The position numbers and the translations under genes were made by a program. From Halorubrum amylolyticum (GTDB taxonomy: Archaea > Halobacteriota > Halobacteria > Halobacteriales > Haloferacaceae), in NCBI RefSeq assembly GCF_004114995.1, contig NZ_SDJP01000017.1, forward strand, positions 1 to 50,485: DNA of 50,485 bases. Reading direction: 5' to 3'. The notes beneath the pieces were generated by a model that was not told the DNA's origin, ran no database searches, and saw only the letters and a list, made by a program, of their open reading frames with translations. Of the stretch, positions 1-8,367 are shown one piece after another. Within the stretch, counting starts at the first letter, position 1. Each line of letters begins with the position of its first letter.

Positions 1-1
1 G

Positions 2-109
2 GTGTTCACGCCGAACGAGGTCGATCGGCCTCGGGTCTGCCCCGCCTGCGAGGACCTCGTCCGCGACGGCGCCGACGTGCGCGAGGCGCGCGCGACCCGA
101 AGCAACTGA
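2..109 (+). CDS. C-terminal end of a small protein with a CPxC motif (partial)
   Basis: The window opens inside a reading frame that runs without a stop to the TGA at 107-109 and encodes about 35 residues. It contains the motif RVCPACEDLV, a CPxC knuckle that could be half of a zinc ribbon, followed by a charged tail. GC content and third-position bias match the neighbouring core genes. The start lies outside the window, so the family cannot be named. Seeing a cysteine pair is direct; zinc binding is inferred. Confidence 0.45.
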   Translation: MFTPNEVDRPRVCPACEDLVRDGADVREARATRSN

Positions 110-231
110 GCGCCGGCGGCTCGCGGGAGCATGTCGACGATCCGACGAGCATGTCGACGATCCGACGGGGCGTTCCCTCCGGAACGGCCCGAGCCACCGT
201 GTTTAAGGAGAGTCGGGATCAGGAGTAACCA

Positions 232-2076
232 ATGACCGATCCCACGGTGACGCGACTGTTCGGCGGTCCGGGCAGCGGGAAGACCACCGCGCTCCTGGAC
301 CGCGTCGAGGGGATTCTTGCGGACGACGACGCCGACGTTCGCGACGTGCTCGTCGTCTCGTACACGCGCGCGGCCGCCGCCGAGATCCGCGAGCGACTCG
401 CCGAGCGGCTCGACATCTCCCCGCGCAGCCTCCAGGGGAACGTCTGTACCATGCACGCGAAGGCGTACGAGCTGCTGGATCTGTCGCGCGGCGACGTGGT
501 CGGCGATGACGACAAGGAGGCGTTCTGCGAGGAGTACGGCATCGAGTTCGAGGACCAGCACGGCGGCGCCGGGCGCCGGACCGCGCGGTCGACGACGATC
601 GGCAACAAGATCATCGCCACCTCGCAGTGGCTCCAGCGCACCGAGCGCGACGTGGCCGACTGGTACGACGTGCCCTTCCAGTGGAACGTCGAGGAGGTCC
701 GGCTCCCGCCCGAGGAGGACCCCAACGCCCAGCAGGGGAACAAGTACACCCCGACGTGGCCCTCCGACGACGACCGGATCGACATCCCCGAGACGATCCG
801 CGCGTGGCGCGGCTACAAGGGGGACCACGACCTCGTCGGCTTCGCGGACATGCTCGAACGCGTCGCGCAGCGCTCGCTGGTGCCGAACGTCGAGTACCTG
901 ATCATCGACGAGTTCCAGGACATCACGACGCTGCAGTACAACGTCTTCGAGGAGTGGAAACCCCACATGCGGAAGGTGCTCATCGCCGGCGACGACGACC
1001 AGGTCGTCTACGCGTGGCAGGGCGCCGACCCCGACCTCCTCTTGGACACCGACGTCGACGAGGACGTGGTCCTCCCGAACTCCTACCGGCTCCCCTCGGA
1101 GATCCTCAACGTCGTCAACGCCGAGATCCGCCACATCGACAAGCGACAGGAGAAGGACCTCCACCCCCGCAAGGAGGGCGGCACCGTCGAGGCAATCGAG
1201 TCGCCGTCGATGCTCGAACTCGTCCGGAACGTCCGGTACACCGTCGAGGACGACGAGGGCAGCGTGATGTGTCTGTTCCGGGCGCGCTACCAGATGTTCG
1301 ACTTCATCGACGAGTTCATCGACCACGGGATTCCGTTCACGATGCTGACCGACGGCCGGATGTGGACCGACCGCGTGCGGGACTACGTCAGCGCCATCGA
1401 GAAGGCCGACGCGGGCGACCCCGTGAACGGGCTGGAGGCCCGGCGACTCGCCGACATGCTGCAGGACTCGGCGTTCGGAACCCACGAGCGCGACGAGTTC
1501 TACGACTTCCTCGACGACCGCGAGGAGGCCGCCGACGCCGACGACGTCGCCCAGCTCGAGGTGACGACCGACGAGCTCGACGAGTTCATCCCGTTCATGC
1601 CGGACGCCGCGAGCGCGGACGACATGGTCCGGAAGGTGACGAGCTTCCAGCGGAAGTCGATGGGCGCGTACTTCGAGGGCGACTACGAGGGGATGGACCC
1701 GACCCGCGTCCGCGTCGGCACCATCCACTCCGCGAAGGGCCGCGAGGCCGACCACGTGTTCGTCGCGACCGACCTCACCGAGAAGGTGGTCGAGCAGATG
1801 GCCGCCTCCCTCGACGACCCGACCGACGTGGGCGGCGTCGAGGAGTTCACCAAGACCACGAGCCCCGTCCCCGTCCTCACCGACAACGAGCGCCGCGTCT
1901 TCTACGTCGGGATGTCCCGCGCCCGCGAGCGGCTGGTGATCATGGAGAGTCTCATCAGCGGGGCGCCGACGCTCCCGATCAGCGTCCTGCTCTTTAACGA
2001 GCTCCGCGACGAGCCCGCACAGGAGCTCATCGAGGAGGTGCAGGCGGAGCTGGCCGTCCCCGAACCCGAGCCGTGA
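232..2076 (+). CDS. UvrD/Rep-type superfamily 1 DNA helicase
   Basis: A 614-residue ATP-dependent DNA helicase of the UvrD/Rep/PcrA superfamily, expected to unwind DNA 3'-5' in repair or replication restart. Visible motifs in order are the Walker A loop GGPGSGKTTA near residue 11, motif Ia VSYTRAAAAEI, the Walker B box DEFQD near 226-230, motif III GDDDQVVYAWQG near 253, motif V VGTIHSAKG near 496 and motif VI FYVGMSRARERL near 555. It is shorter than bacterial UvrD (about 720 residues), mainly in the 1B/2B regions, as in other haloarchaeal members. The ATG follows a purine-rich stretch. The stop overlaps the GTG of the next gene by four bases, so the two are probably co-transcribed. Confidence 0.9.
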   Translation: MTDPTVTRLFGGPGSGKTTALLDRVEGILADDDADVRDVLVVSYTRAAAAEIRERLAERLDISPRSLQGNVCTMHAKAYELLDLSRGDVVGDDDKEAFCEEYGIEFEDQHGGAGRRTARSTTIGNKIIATSQWLQRTERDVADWYDVPFQWNVEEVRLPPEEDPNAQQGNKYTPTWPSDDDRIDIPETIRAWRGYKGDHDLVGFADMLERVAQRSLVPNVEYLIIDEFQDITTLQYNVFEEWKPHMRKVLIAGDDDQVVYAWQGADPDLLLDTDVDEDVVLPNSYRLPSEILNVVNAEIRHIDKRQEKDLHPRKEGGTVEAIESPSMLELVRNVRYTVEDDEGSVMCLFRARYQMFDFIDEFIDHGIPFTMLTDGRMWTDRVRDYVSAIEKADAGDPVNGLEARRLADMLQDSAFGTHERDEFYDFLDDREEAADADDVAQLEVTTDELDEFIPFMPDAASADDMVRKVTSFQRKSMGAYFEGDYEGMDPTRVRVGTIHSAKGREADHVFVATDLTEKVVEQMAASLDDPTDVGGVEEFTKTTSPVPVLTDNERRVFYVGMSRARERLVIMESLISGAPTLPISVLLFNELRDEPAQELIEEVQAELAVPEPEP

Positions 2077-3548
2077 CCGACGGGCGCCACGACGCGGGCG
2101 GCGACGGGGGCGCCGGTTCGGGGGGCACGGGCGGCGATACGGGCGCCGACTTCGGCGGCACGAGCGCCGATACGGACGACCCCGACCGACTCCGCCCGCT
2201 CCGCACCGATCTCACCCCGATCGCCGAGGCGGTCGCGGCCGCCGACGCCGACGCCTTCGTCGCGGTCGGCGACCGATTCGACGACGACCTCCGGTACCTC
2301 ACGCGCTTTGCCGGGCCAGATCGGGCGTACGCGCTGGTGGTCGTCCCTGGCGGCGACGACGCCACGGCCCGCGCCGTCTGCTGTGTCCCCTCGCCGGTCC
2401 GCGCGCAGGCCGAGCGGGAGTTCGTGGCGGGCGCGCGCGACCGGGGCGGCGCTGACGGCGACGGCGACTGCGAGTTCCACGACGGCGTCGCCCGCGAGGT
2501 GTGGACCGAGCGCGCCGGCGACCACGCGGGCGAGCGCGCCGCGGCGGTCGTGCGCGACCTGCTCGGCGGTGGCGACGAGGGCGGCGGCGGTGGCGACCGA
2601 GACGCCCCCGACGACGGCGACCGAGACGCTCCCGACGACGGCGACTCCACCGTCCTCGTCCCCGCGTCGATTCCGCACGATGCCGCCGTGTACCTCGAAC
2701 GCGCCGGCAACGCGCTCGCGTCGACCGACGCGGTCGCGGACGCCCGAGCGCGGAAGACCGACGCCGAGATCGACCGCCTCCGCCGCGTCCAGCGCGCGGC
2801 GGTCGCCGGGATGGCGTGCGCCGAGACCGTGTTGGCCGCGAGCGAGGTCGGCGGGGCGGAGACCGCGGGAGCGACGGCGCCCGAGGGGGGCTCGGAGCCC
2901 GACCGCCGACTCGCCCTCCGCTGGGAGGGCGCCCCTCTGACGACCGAGCGCCTGCGGCGGGCCGTGAACGCGACGCTCGCCGCCCGCGGGGTCCGGGACG
3001 CCGGCGACACCGCGATCGGCGTCGGCCCGTCGGCGGCCGACCGCGGCGACGCCGGCGACGACCCGATCCCCCCGGGCGAGACGGTGCTGGTCGAGGTCTC
3101 GCCGCGCGGCCCCGACGGCTACCGCGGCGACCTCGCCCGGACGTTCGTCGTCGACGGCGACGGTGGCTGGGAGCGGCGGGCGTACCTCGCGGTCGAGTCG
3201 GCCCGGACGGTCGCGCTCGGCGAGATCGAACCGGGCGCGACCGCCGCGAGCGTCCGCGGCGAGGCCGTCGCCGAGCTGGGCGCGTACGGGTTCGACCCGA
3301 ACGCCGAGGCGGGCGCGGCCGGGTTCACCCGCGGCGCCGGCCACGGCGTCGGCGTGAGTCTCCACGAACCGCCGTCGCTGTCGAGCGGGACGGAGCTGCG
3401 GCGGGGCCACGTCATCGCCGTCGAGCCCGGAGTCTCCGACCCGTCGGCCGGCGAGGTCCGGCTGGGGGACCTCGTCGCCGTCACGGACGAGGGGTACGAG
3501 CTGCTGGCCGAGTACCCGTTCGGGATCGCCCCGGCCGCTCGCGAGTGA
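2073..3548 (+). CDS. M24 family metallopeptidase-like protein (Xaa-Pro peptidase-like)
   Basis: A 491-residue protein starting with GTG inside the helicase stop codon (GTGA overlap), which points to translational coupling. The C-terminal half has the pita-bread aminopeptidase layout: VEVSPRGPDGYRGDLARTF resembles the metal-binding strand, GAGHGVGVSLHEPP carries the conserved HG-G-HE-P pattern, and IAVEPGV is the last metal-ligand motif. These are signatures of methionine/Xaa-Pro aminopeptidases. The N-terminal half holds low-complexity Gly/Asp stretches, including two near-identical DAPDDGDRDAPDDGD units near residue 175. The true substrate is unknown; some haloarchaeal M24 proteins may be non-peptidase relatives. 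The family assignment is firm, the reaction less so. Confidence 0.8.
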   Translation: MTDGRHDAGGDGGAGSGGTGGDTGADFGGTSADTDDPDRLRPLRTDLTPIAEAVAAADADAFVAVGDRFDDDLRYLTRFAGPDRAYALVVVPGGDDATARAVCCVPSPVRAQAEREFVAGARDRGGADGDGDCEFHDGVAREVWTERAGDHAGERAAAVVRDLLGGGDEGGGGGDRDAPDDGDRDAPDDGDSTVLVPASIPHDAAVYLERAGNALASTDAVADARARKTDAEIDRLRRVQRAAVAGMACAETVLAASEVGGAETAGATAPEGGSEPDRRLALRWEGAPLTTERLRRAVNATLAARGVRDAGDTAIGVGPSAADRGDAGDDPIPPGETVLVEVSPRGPDGYRGDLARTFVVDGDGGWERRAYLAVESARTVALGEIEPGATAASVRGEAVAELGAYGFDPNAEAGAAGFTRGAGHGVGVSLHEPPSLSSGTELRRGHVIAVEPGVSDPSAGEVRLGDLVAVTDEGYELLAEYPFGIAPAARE

Positions 3549-3605
3549 ATTTGGACGGAGAGCCTACTTTTCGACCGCGGTGGCGTCTTCGGGCGTCGCC
3601 TCTGT

Positions 3606-3893
3606 CTACTCTTCCTTAGCCGAGTCCAAATCACCTGACCCCGTCTCGGCAGCATCGAGATCAGCGAGCCCGCGGAGCTGCCGGGGCAGTAGGCCCGCGA
3701 GCAGTTCCCGCAGGAGCCGCCCCGGATCGAGGAAGTACTGCGGGAGCGCGACCATCGCAACGGCGACCACGAGCAGGCCGACACCGAGCGCGAGCTCTCC
3801 GGCGAACAGCCGAATGACCGCGTAGTTCGCGAGCGGGAGGGCAAAGACCAGCGACGCCGCCAGCCCGATCATGTCGGTCACTCCGAGCCTCAT
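3606..3893 (-). CDS. small two-helix membrane protein, unknown function
   Basis: A 95-residue protein with two hydrophobic segments, about residues 7-30 (MIGLAASLVFALPLANYAVI) and 34-55 (GLLVVAVAMVALPQYF), then an acidic, probably cytoplasmic tail. It faces the riboflavin synthase gene with about 125 bases between the two starts, so the pair is divergently transcribed. The ATG at 3893 opens directly into the first membrane segment. No catalytic motif is visible, and I do not recognise a named family with certainty. Small membrane proteins of this layout are common in haloarchaeal genomes. Confidence 0.7.
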   Translation of the reverse strand: MRLGVTDMIGLAASLVFALPLANYAVIRLFAGELALGVGLLVVAVAMVALPQYFLDPGRLLRELLAGLLPRQLRGLADLDAAETGSGDLDSAKEE

Positions 3894-4020
3894 TGTGACC
3901 GGGTTGGCTCCCGGGGGTCAAAAGGGGCGCGGCGTCGGCGGGGGGCGATTGTGCGCCTCGACTGTGGCGGGAGGCGAGCGAACACCGAACCGATATGTGT
4001 CGCGCGCGCCCAGTTCCGGT

Positions 4021-4671
4021 ATGTTCACCGGCATCGTCGAGGACACCGGGACCGTCCACGCGCGGACCGAGACCGAAGACGGGCTCCGGCTCCGGATCGC
4101 CGTCGACGGGTTCGACGACCTCCACCACGGCCAGTCGATCAGCGTCAGCGGCGTCTGTCTCACGGTCGAGGAGTACGACACCGTCGCCGACGCCGCCAGC
4201 AACATCGATGCTGACGCGGACGACACCAACGACGGAGACGCCGACGGGTGGTTCGAGGTGTTCCTCGCGAGCGAGACGGTCGCGAAGACGTACCTCAGCG
4301 ACCTCGATGCGGGCGACGCGATCAACGTCGAGCGCGCGATGCCCGCCGACGGGCGGTTCGACGGCCACGTCGTGCAGGGCCACGTCGACGCCGTCGCGGA
4401 GGTGACGGCGATCGAGCGCGTCGGCGAGGACTGGCGGTTCACCTTCGCGATCCCGGAGGGCAACGGCGACTACCTCGTCGACAAGGGGTCGGTGACGCTC
4501 GACGGCATCTCGCTGACGGTCGCCGAGAAGCGGGGCGAGGCGTTCGACGTCGCGATCATCCCGACGACCTACGAGCTGACGACGCTCTCCGAGAAGTCGG
4601 TCGGCGACCCGGTCCATCTCGAAGTGGACGTGATCGCGAAGTACGTCGAAAATATGGTCGAGGGGTACTGA
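4021..4671 (+). CDS. ribE: riboflavin synthase, alpha-subunit type
   Basis: A 216-residue riboflavin synthase, which dismutates two 6,7-dimethyl-8-ribityllumazine molecules to riboflavin in the cytoplasm. The start at 4021 is chosen because the family almost always begins MFTGIVE, exactly as here; the frame stays open further upstream but that part is not family-like. Two lumazine-binding repeats are visible: MFTGIVED with ISVSGVCLTV in the first, and GHVVQGHVDAV with LDGISLTV in the second. Length matches the usual 200-220 residues. The acidic insert near residues 60-75 (DADADDTNDGDADG) is a halophilic feature. It appears monocistronic; the gene on the other side reads toward it. Confidence 0.95.
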   Translation: MFTGIVEDTGTVHARTETEDGLRLRIAVDGFDDLHHGQSISVSGVCLTVEEYDTVADAASNIDADADDTNDGDADGWFEVFLASETVAKTYLSDLDAGDAINVERAMPADGRFDGHVVQGHVDAVAEVTAIERVGEDWRFTFAIPEGNGDYLVDKGSVTLDGISLTVAEKRGEAFDVAIIPTTYELTTLSEKSVGDPVHLEVDVIAKYVENMVEGY

Positions 4672-4713
4672 CGCGGCCGGAACCGCGCGACAGACTCGAC
4701 GCGTCAGACCGGG

Positions 4714-5412
4714 CTACGCGTCCTTGGCGCCCTTCACCGTCTCGCGGACCGCGTCGACGCCCTCGTCGTGGAGCAGGTCCCCGACGACGATCACGTCGCT
4801 GTGGGTGGCCATCTCGTTAGCCGACTCGTAGCCGTGAATCCCGCCGCCGTAGAAGAGGGTGGCCTCGTCGAGCGCGTCGTGGGCGGCGGCGACCTTCTCC
4901 GTGTCGCCGAAGGTGCCCGAGTACTCGACGTAGACGATCTCCTGACCGAACATGCGCTCGGCCACCTTCGCGTACGCTTCCACGTCGTCCGCGCTGAGGT
5001 CGCAGTCGGCATCGGTCAGCTGGGCGACAGACGCCTCGGGGTTCAACACGATGTACGCCTCCGTGTGCGTCCGGCTCCAGTCGAGGTCGTCGATGCGGAC
5101 CCACTCCTTGTGCGCGCCGGTGATCCAGAACGGACCGCCGGCGTTGAACACAGTCGGAATCAGGTAGCCGTCGAGGGCGGGCGAGTCGATGACGACGCCC
5201 GGGTTCGACGGCTCCTGGTAGAGCGGCACGTCGTACTCGGCGGCGGCGTCGACGACGCGGGTCATCTTCTCCGCGGTGACGTCGAGGGTCCCGCCGATCT
5301 CGATCGCGTCGGTCCCGGTCCGGCAGACGTCCTCGAAGGTGTCGTCCCCGTGCAGCTCCTTGTCCGGGTCGACCTTCAGCACGTGGTCCCAGTCGTCCCA
5401 CGGGTTGTTCAT
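4714..5412 (-). CDS. phosphoglycerol geranylgeranyltransferase (GGGP synthase)
   Basis: A 232-residue (S)-3-O-geranylgeranylglyceryl phosphate synthase. It joins geranylgeranyl diphosphate to sn-glycerol-1-phosphate, the first committed step of archaeal ether-lipid synthesis. Family landmarks are the N-terminal [39 protein letters not shown] and the phosphate-binding [11 protein letters not shown] near the C-terminus. I chose the start at MNNPWDDW (5412) because relatives begin close to it; an in-frame ATG at 5427 would add five residues. It is convergent with riboflavin synthase, and its start lies about 75 bases from the end of the CetZ gene transcribed in the same direction. Confidence 0.93.
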   Translation of the reverse strand: MNNPWDDWDHVLKVDPDKELHGDDTFEDVCRTGTDAIEIGGTLDVTAEKMTRVVDAAAEYDVPLYQEPSNPGVVIDSPALDGYLIPTVFNAGGPFWITGAHKEWVRIDDLDWSRTHTEAYIVLNPEASVAQLTDADCDLSADDVEAYAKVAERMFGQEIVYVEYSGTFGDTEKVAAAHDALDEATLFYGGGIHGYESANEMATHSDVIVVGDLLHDEGVDAVRETVKGAKDA

Positions 5413-5487
5413 CGGAAACGACTCCACCGGGCGGAACCAAAAAGGTGCGGAACCTGTCTCGCGAGCGGACGGCCCGGGACCCGGACC

Positions 5488-6567
5488 TCACAGGAGGTCG
5501 TCGAGCTCGTCGTTTCGGAACGCCTCTGTGGGGTCGATGTGGCCTTCCGGCTCGTCGCGAACCGCCTGCCGCGCGCGTTCGAGGAACTCCTCGACGCGGC
5601 GCGAGCGCTCGACGCCGCCGAGGAGGACCAGGGCGGCCACCCGGTCGGAGTCGAGCGGGAAGTCGCCGCCGCGCACCTCCATCGACCCGGTCTCCTCTTG
5701 GAGCCACTTGCGCGCCTTCTCCGCGCCTTTCCGGGAGATCCGGTCGGGATCGCCCGCGATGGCGACGAGGGCGGTGTCCGCCTCGGTCGCGTTCGGGAGC
5801 GACATCCCGGTCATCACCGCGCTCCGAATCGCGCTCATCACGGTCGTGACGTTCTCCTCGGCGTCCGCGGCAGCGGGCGCGGACGCGAAGCCGACCGCGG
5901 CCATGCCGCCGGCGCGCAGCGTGTTGATCACCTCGCTCGTGTCGACGACCGACTCCGCGACGCCCTCGACCGACTCGCCGGCCGCGAGCAGGAGCCCGAC
6001 CCGCTTGGCCATCGAGGCGTTGATCGCCGCGTAGCCGCCCTCGACCGACTCCCCCGAGGAGCGCCACGCGTCGTTGTCGAGCAGGATCGTCGCGTCCGCC
6101 TCGCGGACGAGCGTCTTCAGCGACCGCCCGGCGTTCACCTGATACATCGCCCCCTCGTCGCGGCCGGGGAGAATTCCGAGCGCGTACACCGGCACGTCGT
6201 ACACGCGGCTCAGCTCGCGGACGAGTATCGGTGCGCCGCCGGAGCCGGTGCCGCCGCCGAGCCCCGCGACCACGAACAGCGCCTCGGCGTCGGCGTTCAC
6301 CTTCGGCGCCAGCGCGTCGAGCACCTCGACCGCGTCCTCCTCCATCACCTCGGCGCCGAGCTCGTTGTCGCCGCCGACGCCGTGTCCGTTCACCCGGGAC
6401 TGACCGACGAGGACCGTGTCGAGCGGGAGGGGCTCTAAGTCTGCCGACGCGGTGTTCACCGCGAGCGCGTCGAGCACCGCACCGTAGCCGGCGTCGACGT
6501 CGAACTCAGCGAGCGCGGTCGTGAGCTTCCCGCCCGCCTGTCCGACGCCGAGGAGGACCGCTTTCAT
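5488..6567 (-). CDS. cetZ: CetZ tubulin-like GTPase (copy 1, core type)
   Basis: A 359-residue member of the CetZ group of the tubulin/FtsZ superfamily, cytoskeletal GTPases that in Haloferax volcanii influence cell shape and motility. The N-terminal nucleotide-binding loop is GVGQAGGK (residues 7-14) and the tubulin signature GGGTGSG is at 104-110. GHGVGGDNELGAEV and LDNDAWRS are further CetZ-type motifs shared with the two genes that follow. GC content is high, like the core genes on this side. The ATG is preceded on its strand by an AT-rich stretch (6568-6640) where a promoter could sit. It is first of three CetZ genes reading in the same direction, but a 315-base gap separates it from copy 2. 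Confidence 0.93.
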   Translation of the reverse strand: MKAVLLGVGQAGGKLTTALAEFDVDAGYGAVLDALAVNTASADLEPLPLDTVLVGQSRVNGHGVGGDNELGAEVMEEDAVEVLDALAPKVNADAEALFVVAGLGGGTGSGGAPILVRELSRVYDVPVYALGILPGRDEGAMYQVNAGRSLKTLVREADATILLDNDAWRSSGESVEGGYAAINASMAKRVGLLLAAGESVEGVAESVVDTSEVINTLRAGGMAAVGFASAPAAADAEENVTTVMSAIRSAVMTGMSLPNATEADTALVAIAGDPDRISRKGAEKARKWLQEETGSMEVRGGDFPLDSDRVAALVLLGGVERSRRVEEFLERARQAVRDEPEGHIDPTEAFRNDELDDLL

Positions 6568-6882
6568 GATTGTATGATAACTGATCCCATCGTAATATCT
6601 TTTCCCCGGTGTTTAATACAGCTGTTTTTCTAAAATTAGATTGAGATGGCCGATTTCCCTCCTCCTCCGCCTGAAGACGGAGGCATCCGACCATCGGATT
6701 CGAACGGTTGTCTCCCTTCGGTTCCAACCCGCACTCGGAGGGAACCGGCGACACACCGGGGGAACTCTCGTTTGTCTCCCTCGTAGGACTGTGGCCCGGT
6801 CAATGAGGCCCCTTCGGACTCCATGTCATCGCCGTGCGAACCACTACCGGTTCGCCACCCCTTGTGGTTTGGGGACGGCATC
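6568..6882. other. intergenic stretch: probable relic of a TnpB element end
   Basis: No protein gene is supported here. Bases 6568-6640 are AT-rich and probably hold the promoter of CetZ copy 1. At 6657-6676 there is a hairpin, CCTCCG-CCTGAAGA-CGGAGG, closely resembling the end hairpin of the TnpB element at 9871-9890 (CCACGCCCTGAAGGGCGTGG). Bases 6684-6882 are GC-rich and structured, with short complementary stretches around 6842-6862 (CCGGTTCGCCACC, GGTTTGGGG). On the minus strand the order structured region, then end hairpin, is what the 3' end of an IS1341-type element with its guide RNA would leave. The TnpB reading frame itself is absent. This is an inference from layout. Confidence 0.4.
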
Positions 6883-8301
6883 TCACTGGCTTTTAGTGTC
6901 TCTGTCAGTTCCGCCGAAATCAAACTCATAACTCGTTGTATCTCCGTCTGAATTCGACTGGTTAGGCTCTCGACCGTCGAAGGACGCTGTATCGACACGT
7001 TCGGTATTGGAGGGCGTTGTCGCGTTATCGCCTCTACTGGTTTTTTCTTGTACAGCAACTGCTTGACGCTGTAGTTGGTTGATCCGTGGGACTGTCGTCA
7101 CGTTTGAGAGAAGCACCGTTGCTGTGAGTTCTGTAGCATCCTGTACCGGCTCATCGCCGGCAAGAACTTCAACGGTCTCGGTTTCCTCTTCAAGAAGATA
7201 TCGCCCGGTTTCGAATCCCTTCCGTGAGATCGTGTCTGGCGGTCCAGTTAGGATGATAAGCACACGATCTGCTGAGGTGATATCGCACGGTAGTGTCATT
7301 TTTGACTGAACTGCTTGGCTGATGAGATTTTTTACTGTGGACGCATCAACAGGCGTGTCTTCGGTTGTTGAAGAACGACCAAGTAGCCGAAGAATCCGGG
7401 CAAAAAGCCCATCGCTCTCGATCTCGATATCAACTGTCTTCCGGCCGATTGTCGCAACACCACCAACATCCAGCGTTCTTTTGATGTCTGCAGAATCGAT
7501 CCGTATCTCGGATACAGACCCGGGGTCGCGCTCGCCTGCACCAAAAATACTCAACAGTCGCTCTACAGTCATTGTATTAATCGAGTTATAGCAATCAGCA
7601 ACGGTATCAGTGTTGTAACACCACGCGTCGTTGTCGACAAGAAAAACAGAATCTGCACGTGGAACCATCGTACGGAGCCCACGAGCCGCCGTCAGCGCCC
7701 GACATTCGGACTCTGTGCCAGCAGGAAGGACACCGAGTGTGTACACAGACATTTCATAGATCGATTGAAGTTCTTCTAAAAGAACGCTGCCAACACCAGA
7801 TCCAGTTCCGCCACCAAGGCCGACCACAAGCATCGTCGCCGCAACTTCTGTCTCATCAATACGGTCAAGTGCCCGATGAATCTCTGGTCGATCTGCTTGG
7901 GCAACTTGTGCACCTATTTCTGGGTCACCACCTACACCATATTCGGTGAGGTCAGTCGTTAATCTGTCTGGGCCTTCGTCAGTACTTGGGATAGTGTTTT
8001 GTGGATCTTTTGTTGTGGATGAACCTGCTTCAGTCATCTTCTTGCCAACAAAGCGAGATTCTTCGTCACCACCCGTGTTATCTTTGCTTGAGTCTCGTCG
8101 AGTAACTGCAGGATGCGTATCGCCTATGAGTACCTGCTGGTCAGCAGCGAGTGCTGTTGTGTGATTGAACGCTCGTGATTCGGTGTTGAACGTGAGAACA
8201 TTCTCATCAGTCACTGATCGCCCTGTATCACGTTCAGCACGGACCAATTGGTCAACGACTCGGGTCCCGCAGCTACCAACGCCGATAAACGCAATTTTCA
8301 T
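6883..8301 (-). CDS. CetZ-like tubulin family protein, divergent, with internal insertion (copy 2)
   Basis: A 472-residue CetZ-family protein, much longer than the usual 350-390. The nucleotide loop reads GVGSCGTR (7-14) rather than GVGNAGSK, while the signature GGGTGSG at 163-169 and FLVDNDAWC are kept. Compared with copy 3 it has about 50 extra residues between LIGDTHP and YGVGGDPEIGAQV (roughly 64-118), rich in Ser, Thr, Asp and Lys and probably disordered; it also has a longer polar C-terminal tail ending YEFDFGGTDRDTKSQ. Codon use is clearly more AT-rich than copy 1. It lies 66 bases downstream of copy 3 on the same strand, so the two are likely one transcript. It could be a specialised or regulatory partner; function is inferred only. 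Confidence 0.85.
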   Translation of the reverse strand: MKIAFIGVGSCGTRVVDQLVRAERDTGRSVTDENVLTFNTESRAFNHTTALAADQQVLIGDTHPAVTRRDSSKDNTGGDEESRFVGKKMTEAGSSTTKDPQNTIPSTDEGPDRLTTDLTEYGVGGDPEIGAQVAQADRPEIHRALDRIDETEVAATMLVVGLGGGTGSGVGSVLLEELQSIYEMSVYTLGVLPAGTESECRALTAARGLRTMVPRADSVFLVDNDAWCYNTDTVADCYNSINTMTVERLLSIFGAGERDPGSVSEIRIDSADIKRTLDVGGVATIGRKTVDIEIESDGLFARILRLLGRSSTTEDTPVDASTVKNLISQAVQSKMTLPCDITSADRVLIILTGPPDTISRKGFETGRYLLEEETETVEVLAGDEPVQDATELTATVLLSNVTTVPRINQLQRQAVAVQEKTSRGDNATTPSNTERVDTASFDGREPNQSNSDGDTTSYEFDFGGTDRDTKSQ

Positions 8302-8367
8302 TGACTCACCGGTAGACTCGAACCACCTGTCTGAGTACGAGAGGTGGATAGTCGTTTAACCATCCAC

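Noticed and set aside
627..1997. Long plus-strand open frame of 456 codons inside the helicase gene, and similar long frames at 2501-3619, 4768-6438 and 1902-3410
   Set aside because: They are shadows of GC-rich genes: composition is dominated by Arg, Pro, Gly and Ala, without family motifs, and they overlap well-supported genes.
3871..4020. Upstream extension of the riboflavin synthase frame
   Set aside because: The family begins MFTGIVE, found at 4021; the upstream part overlaps the promoter region and is not conserved-looking.
3894..4020. Possible FMN riboswitch before riboflavin synthase
   Set aside because: The gap is short and I could not find the conserved RFN element words; such riboswitches are not known from haloarchaea.
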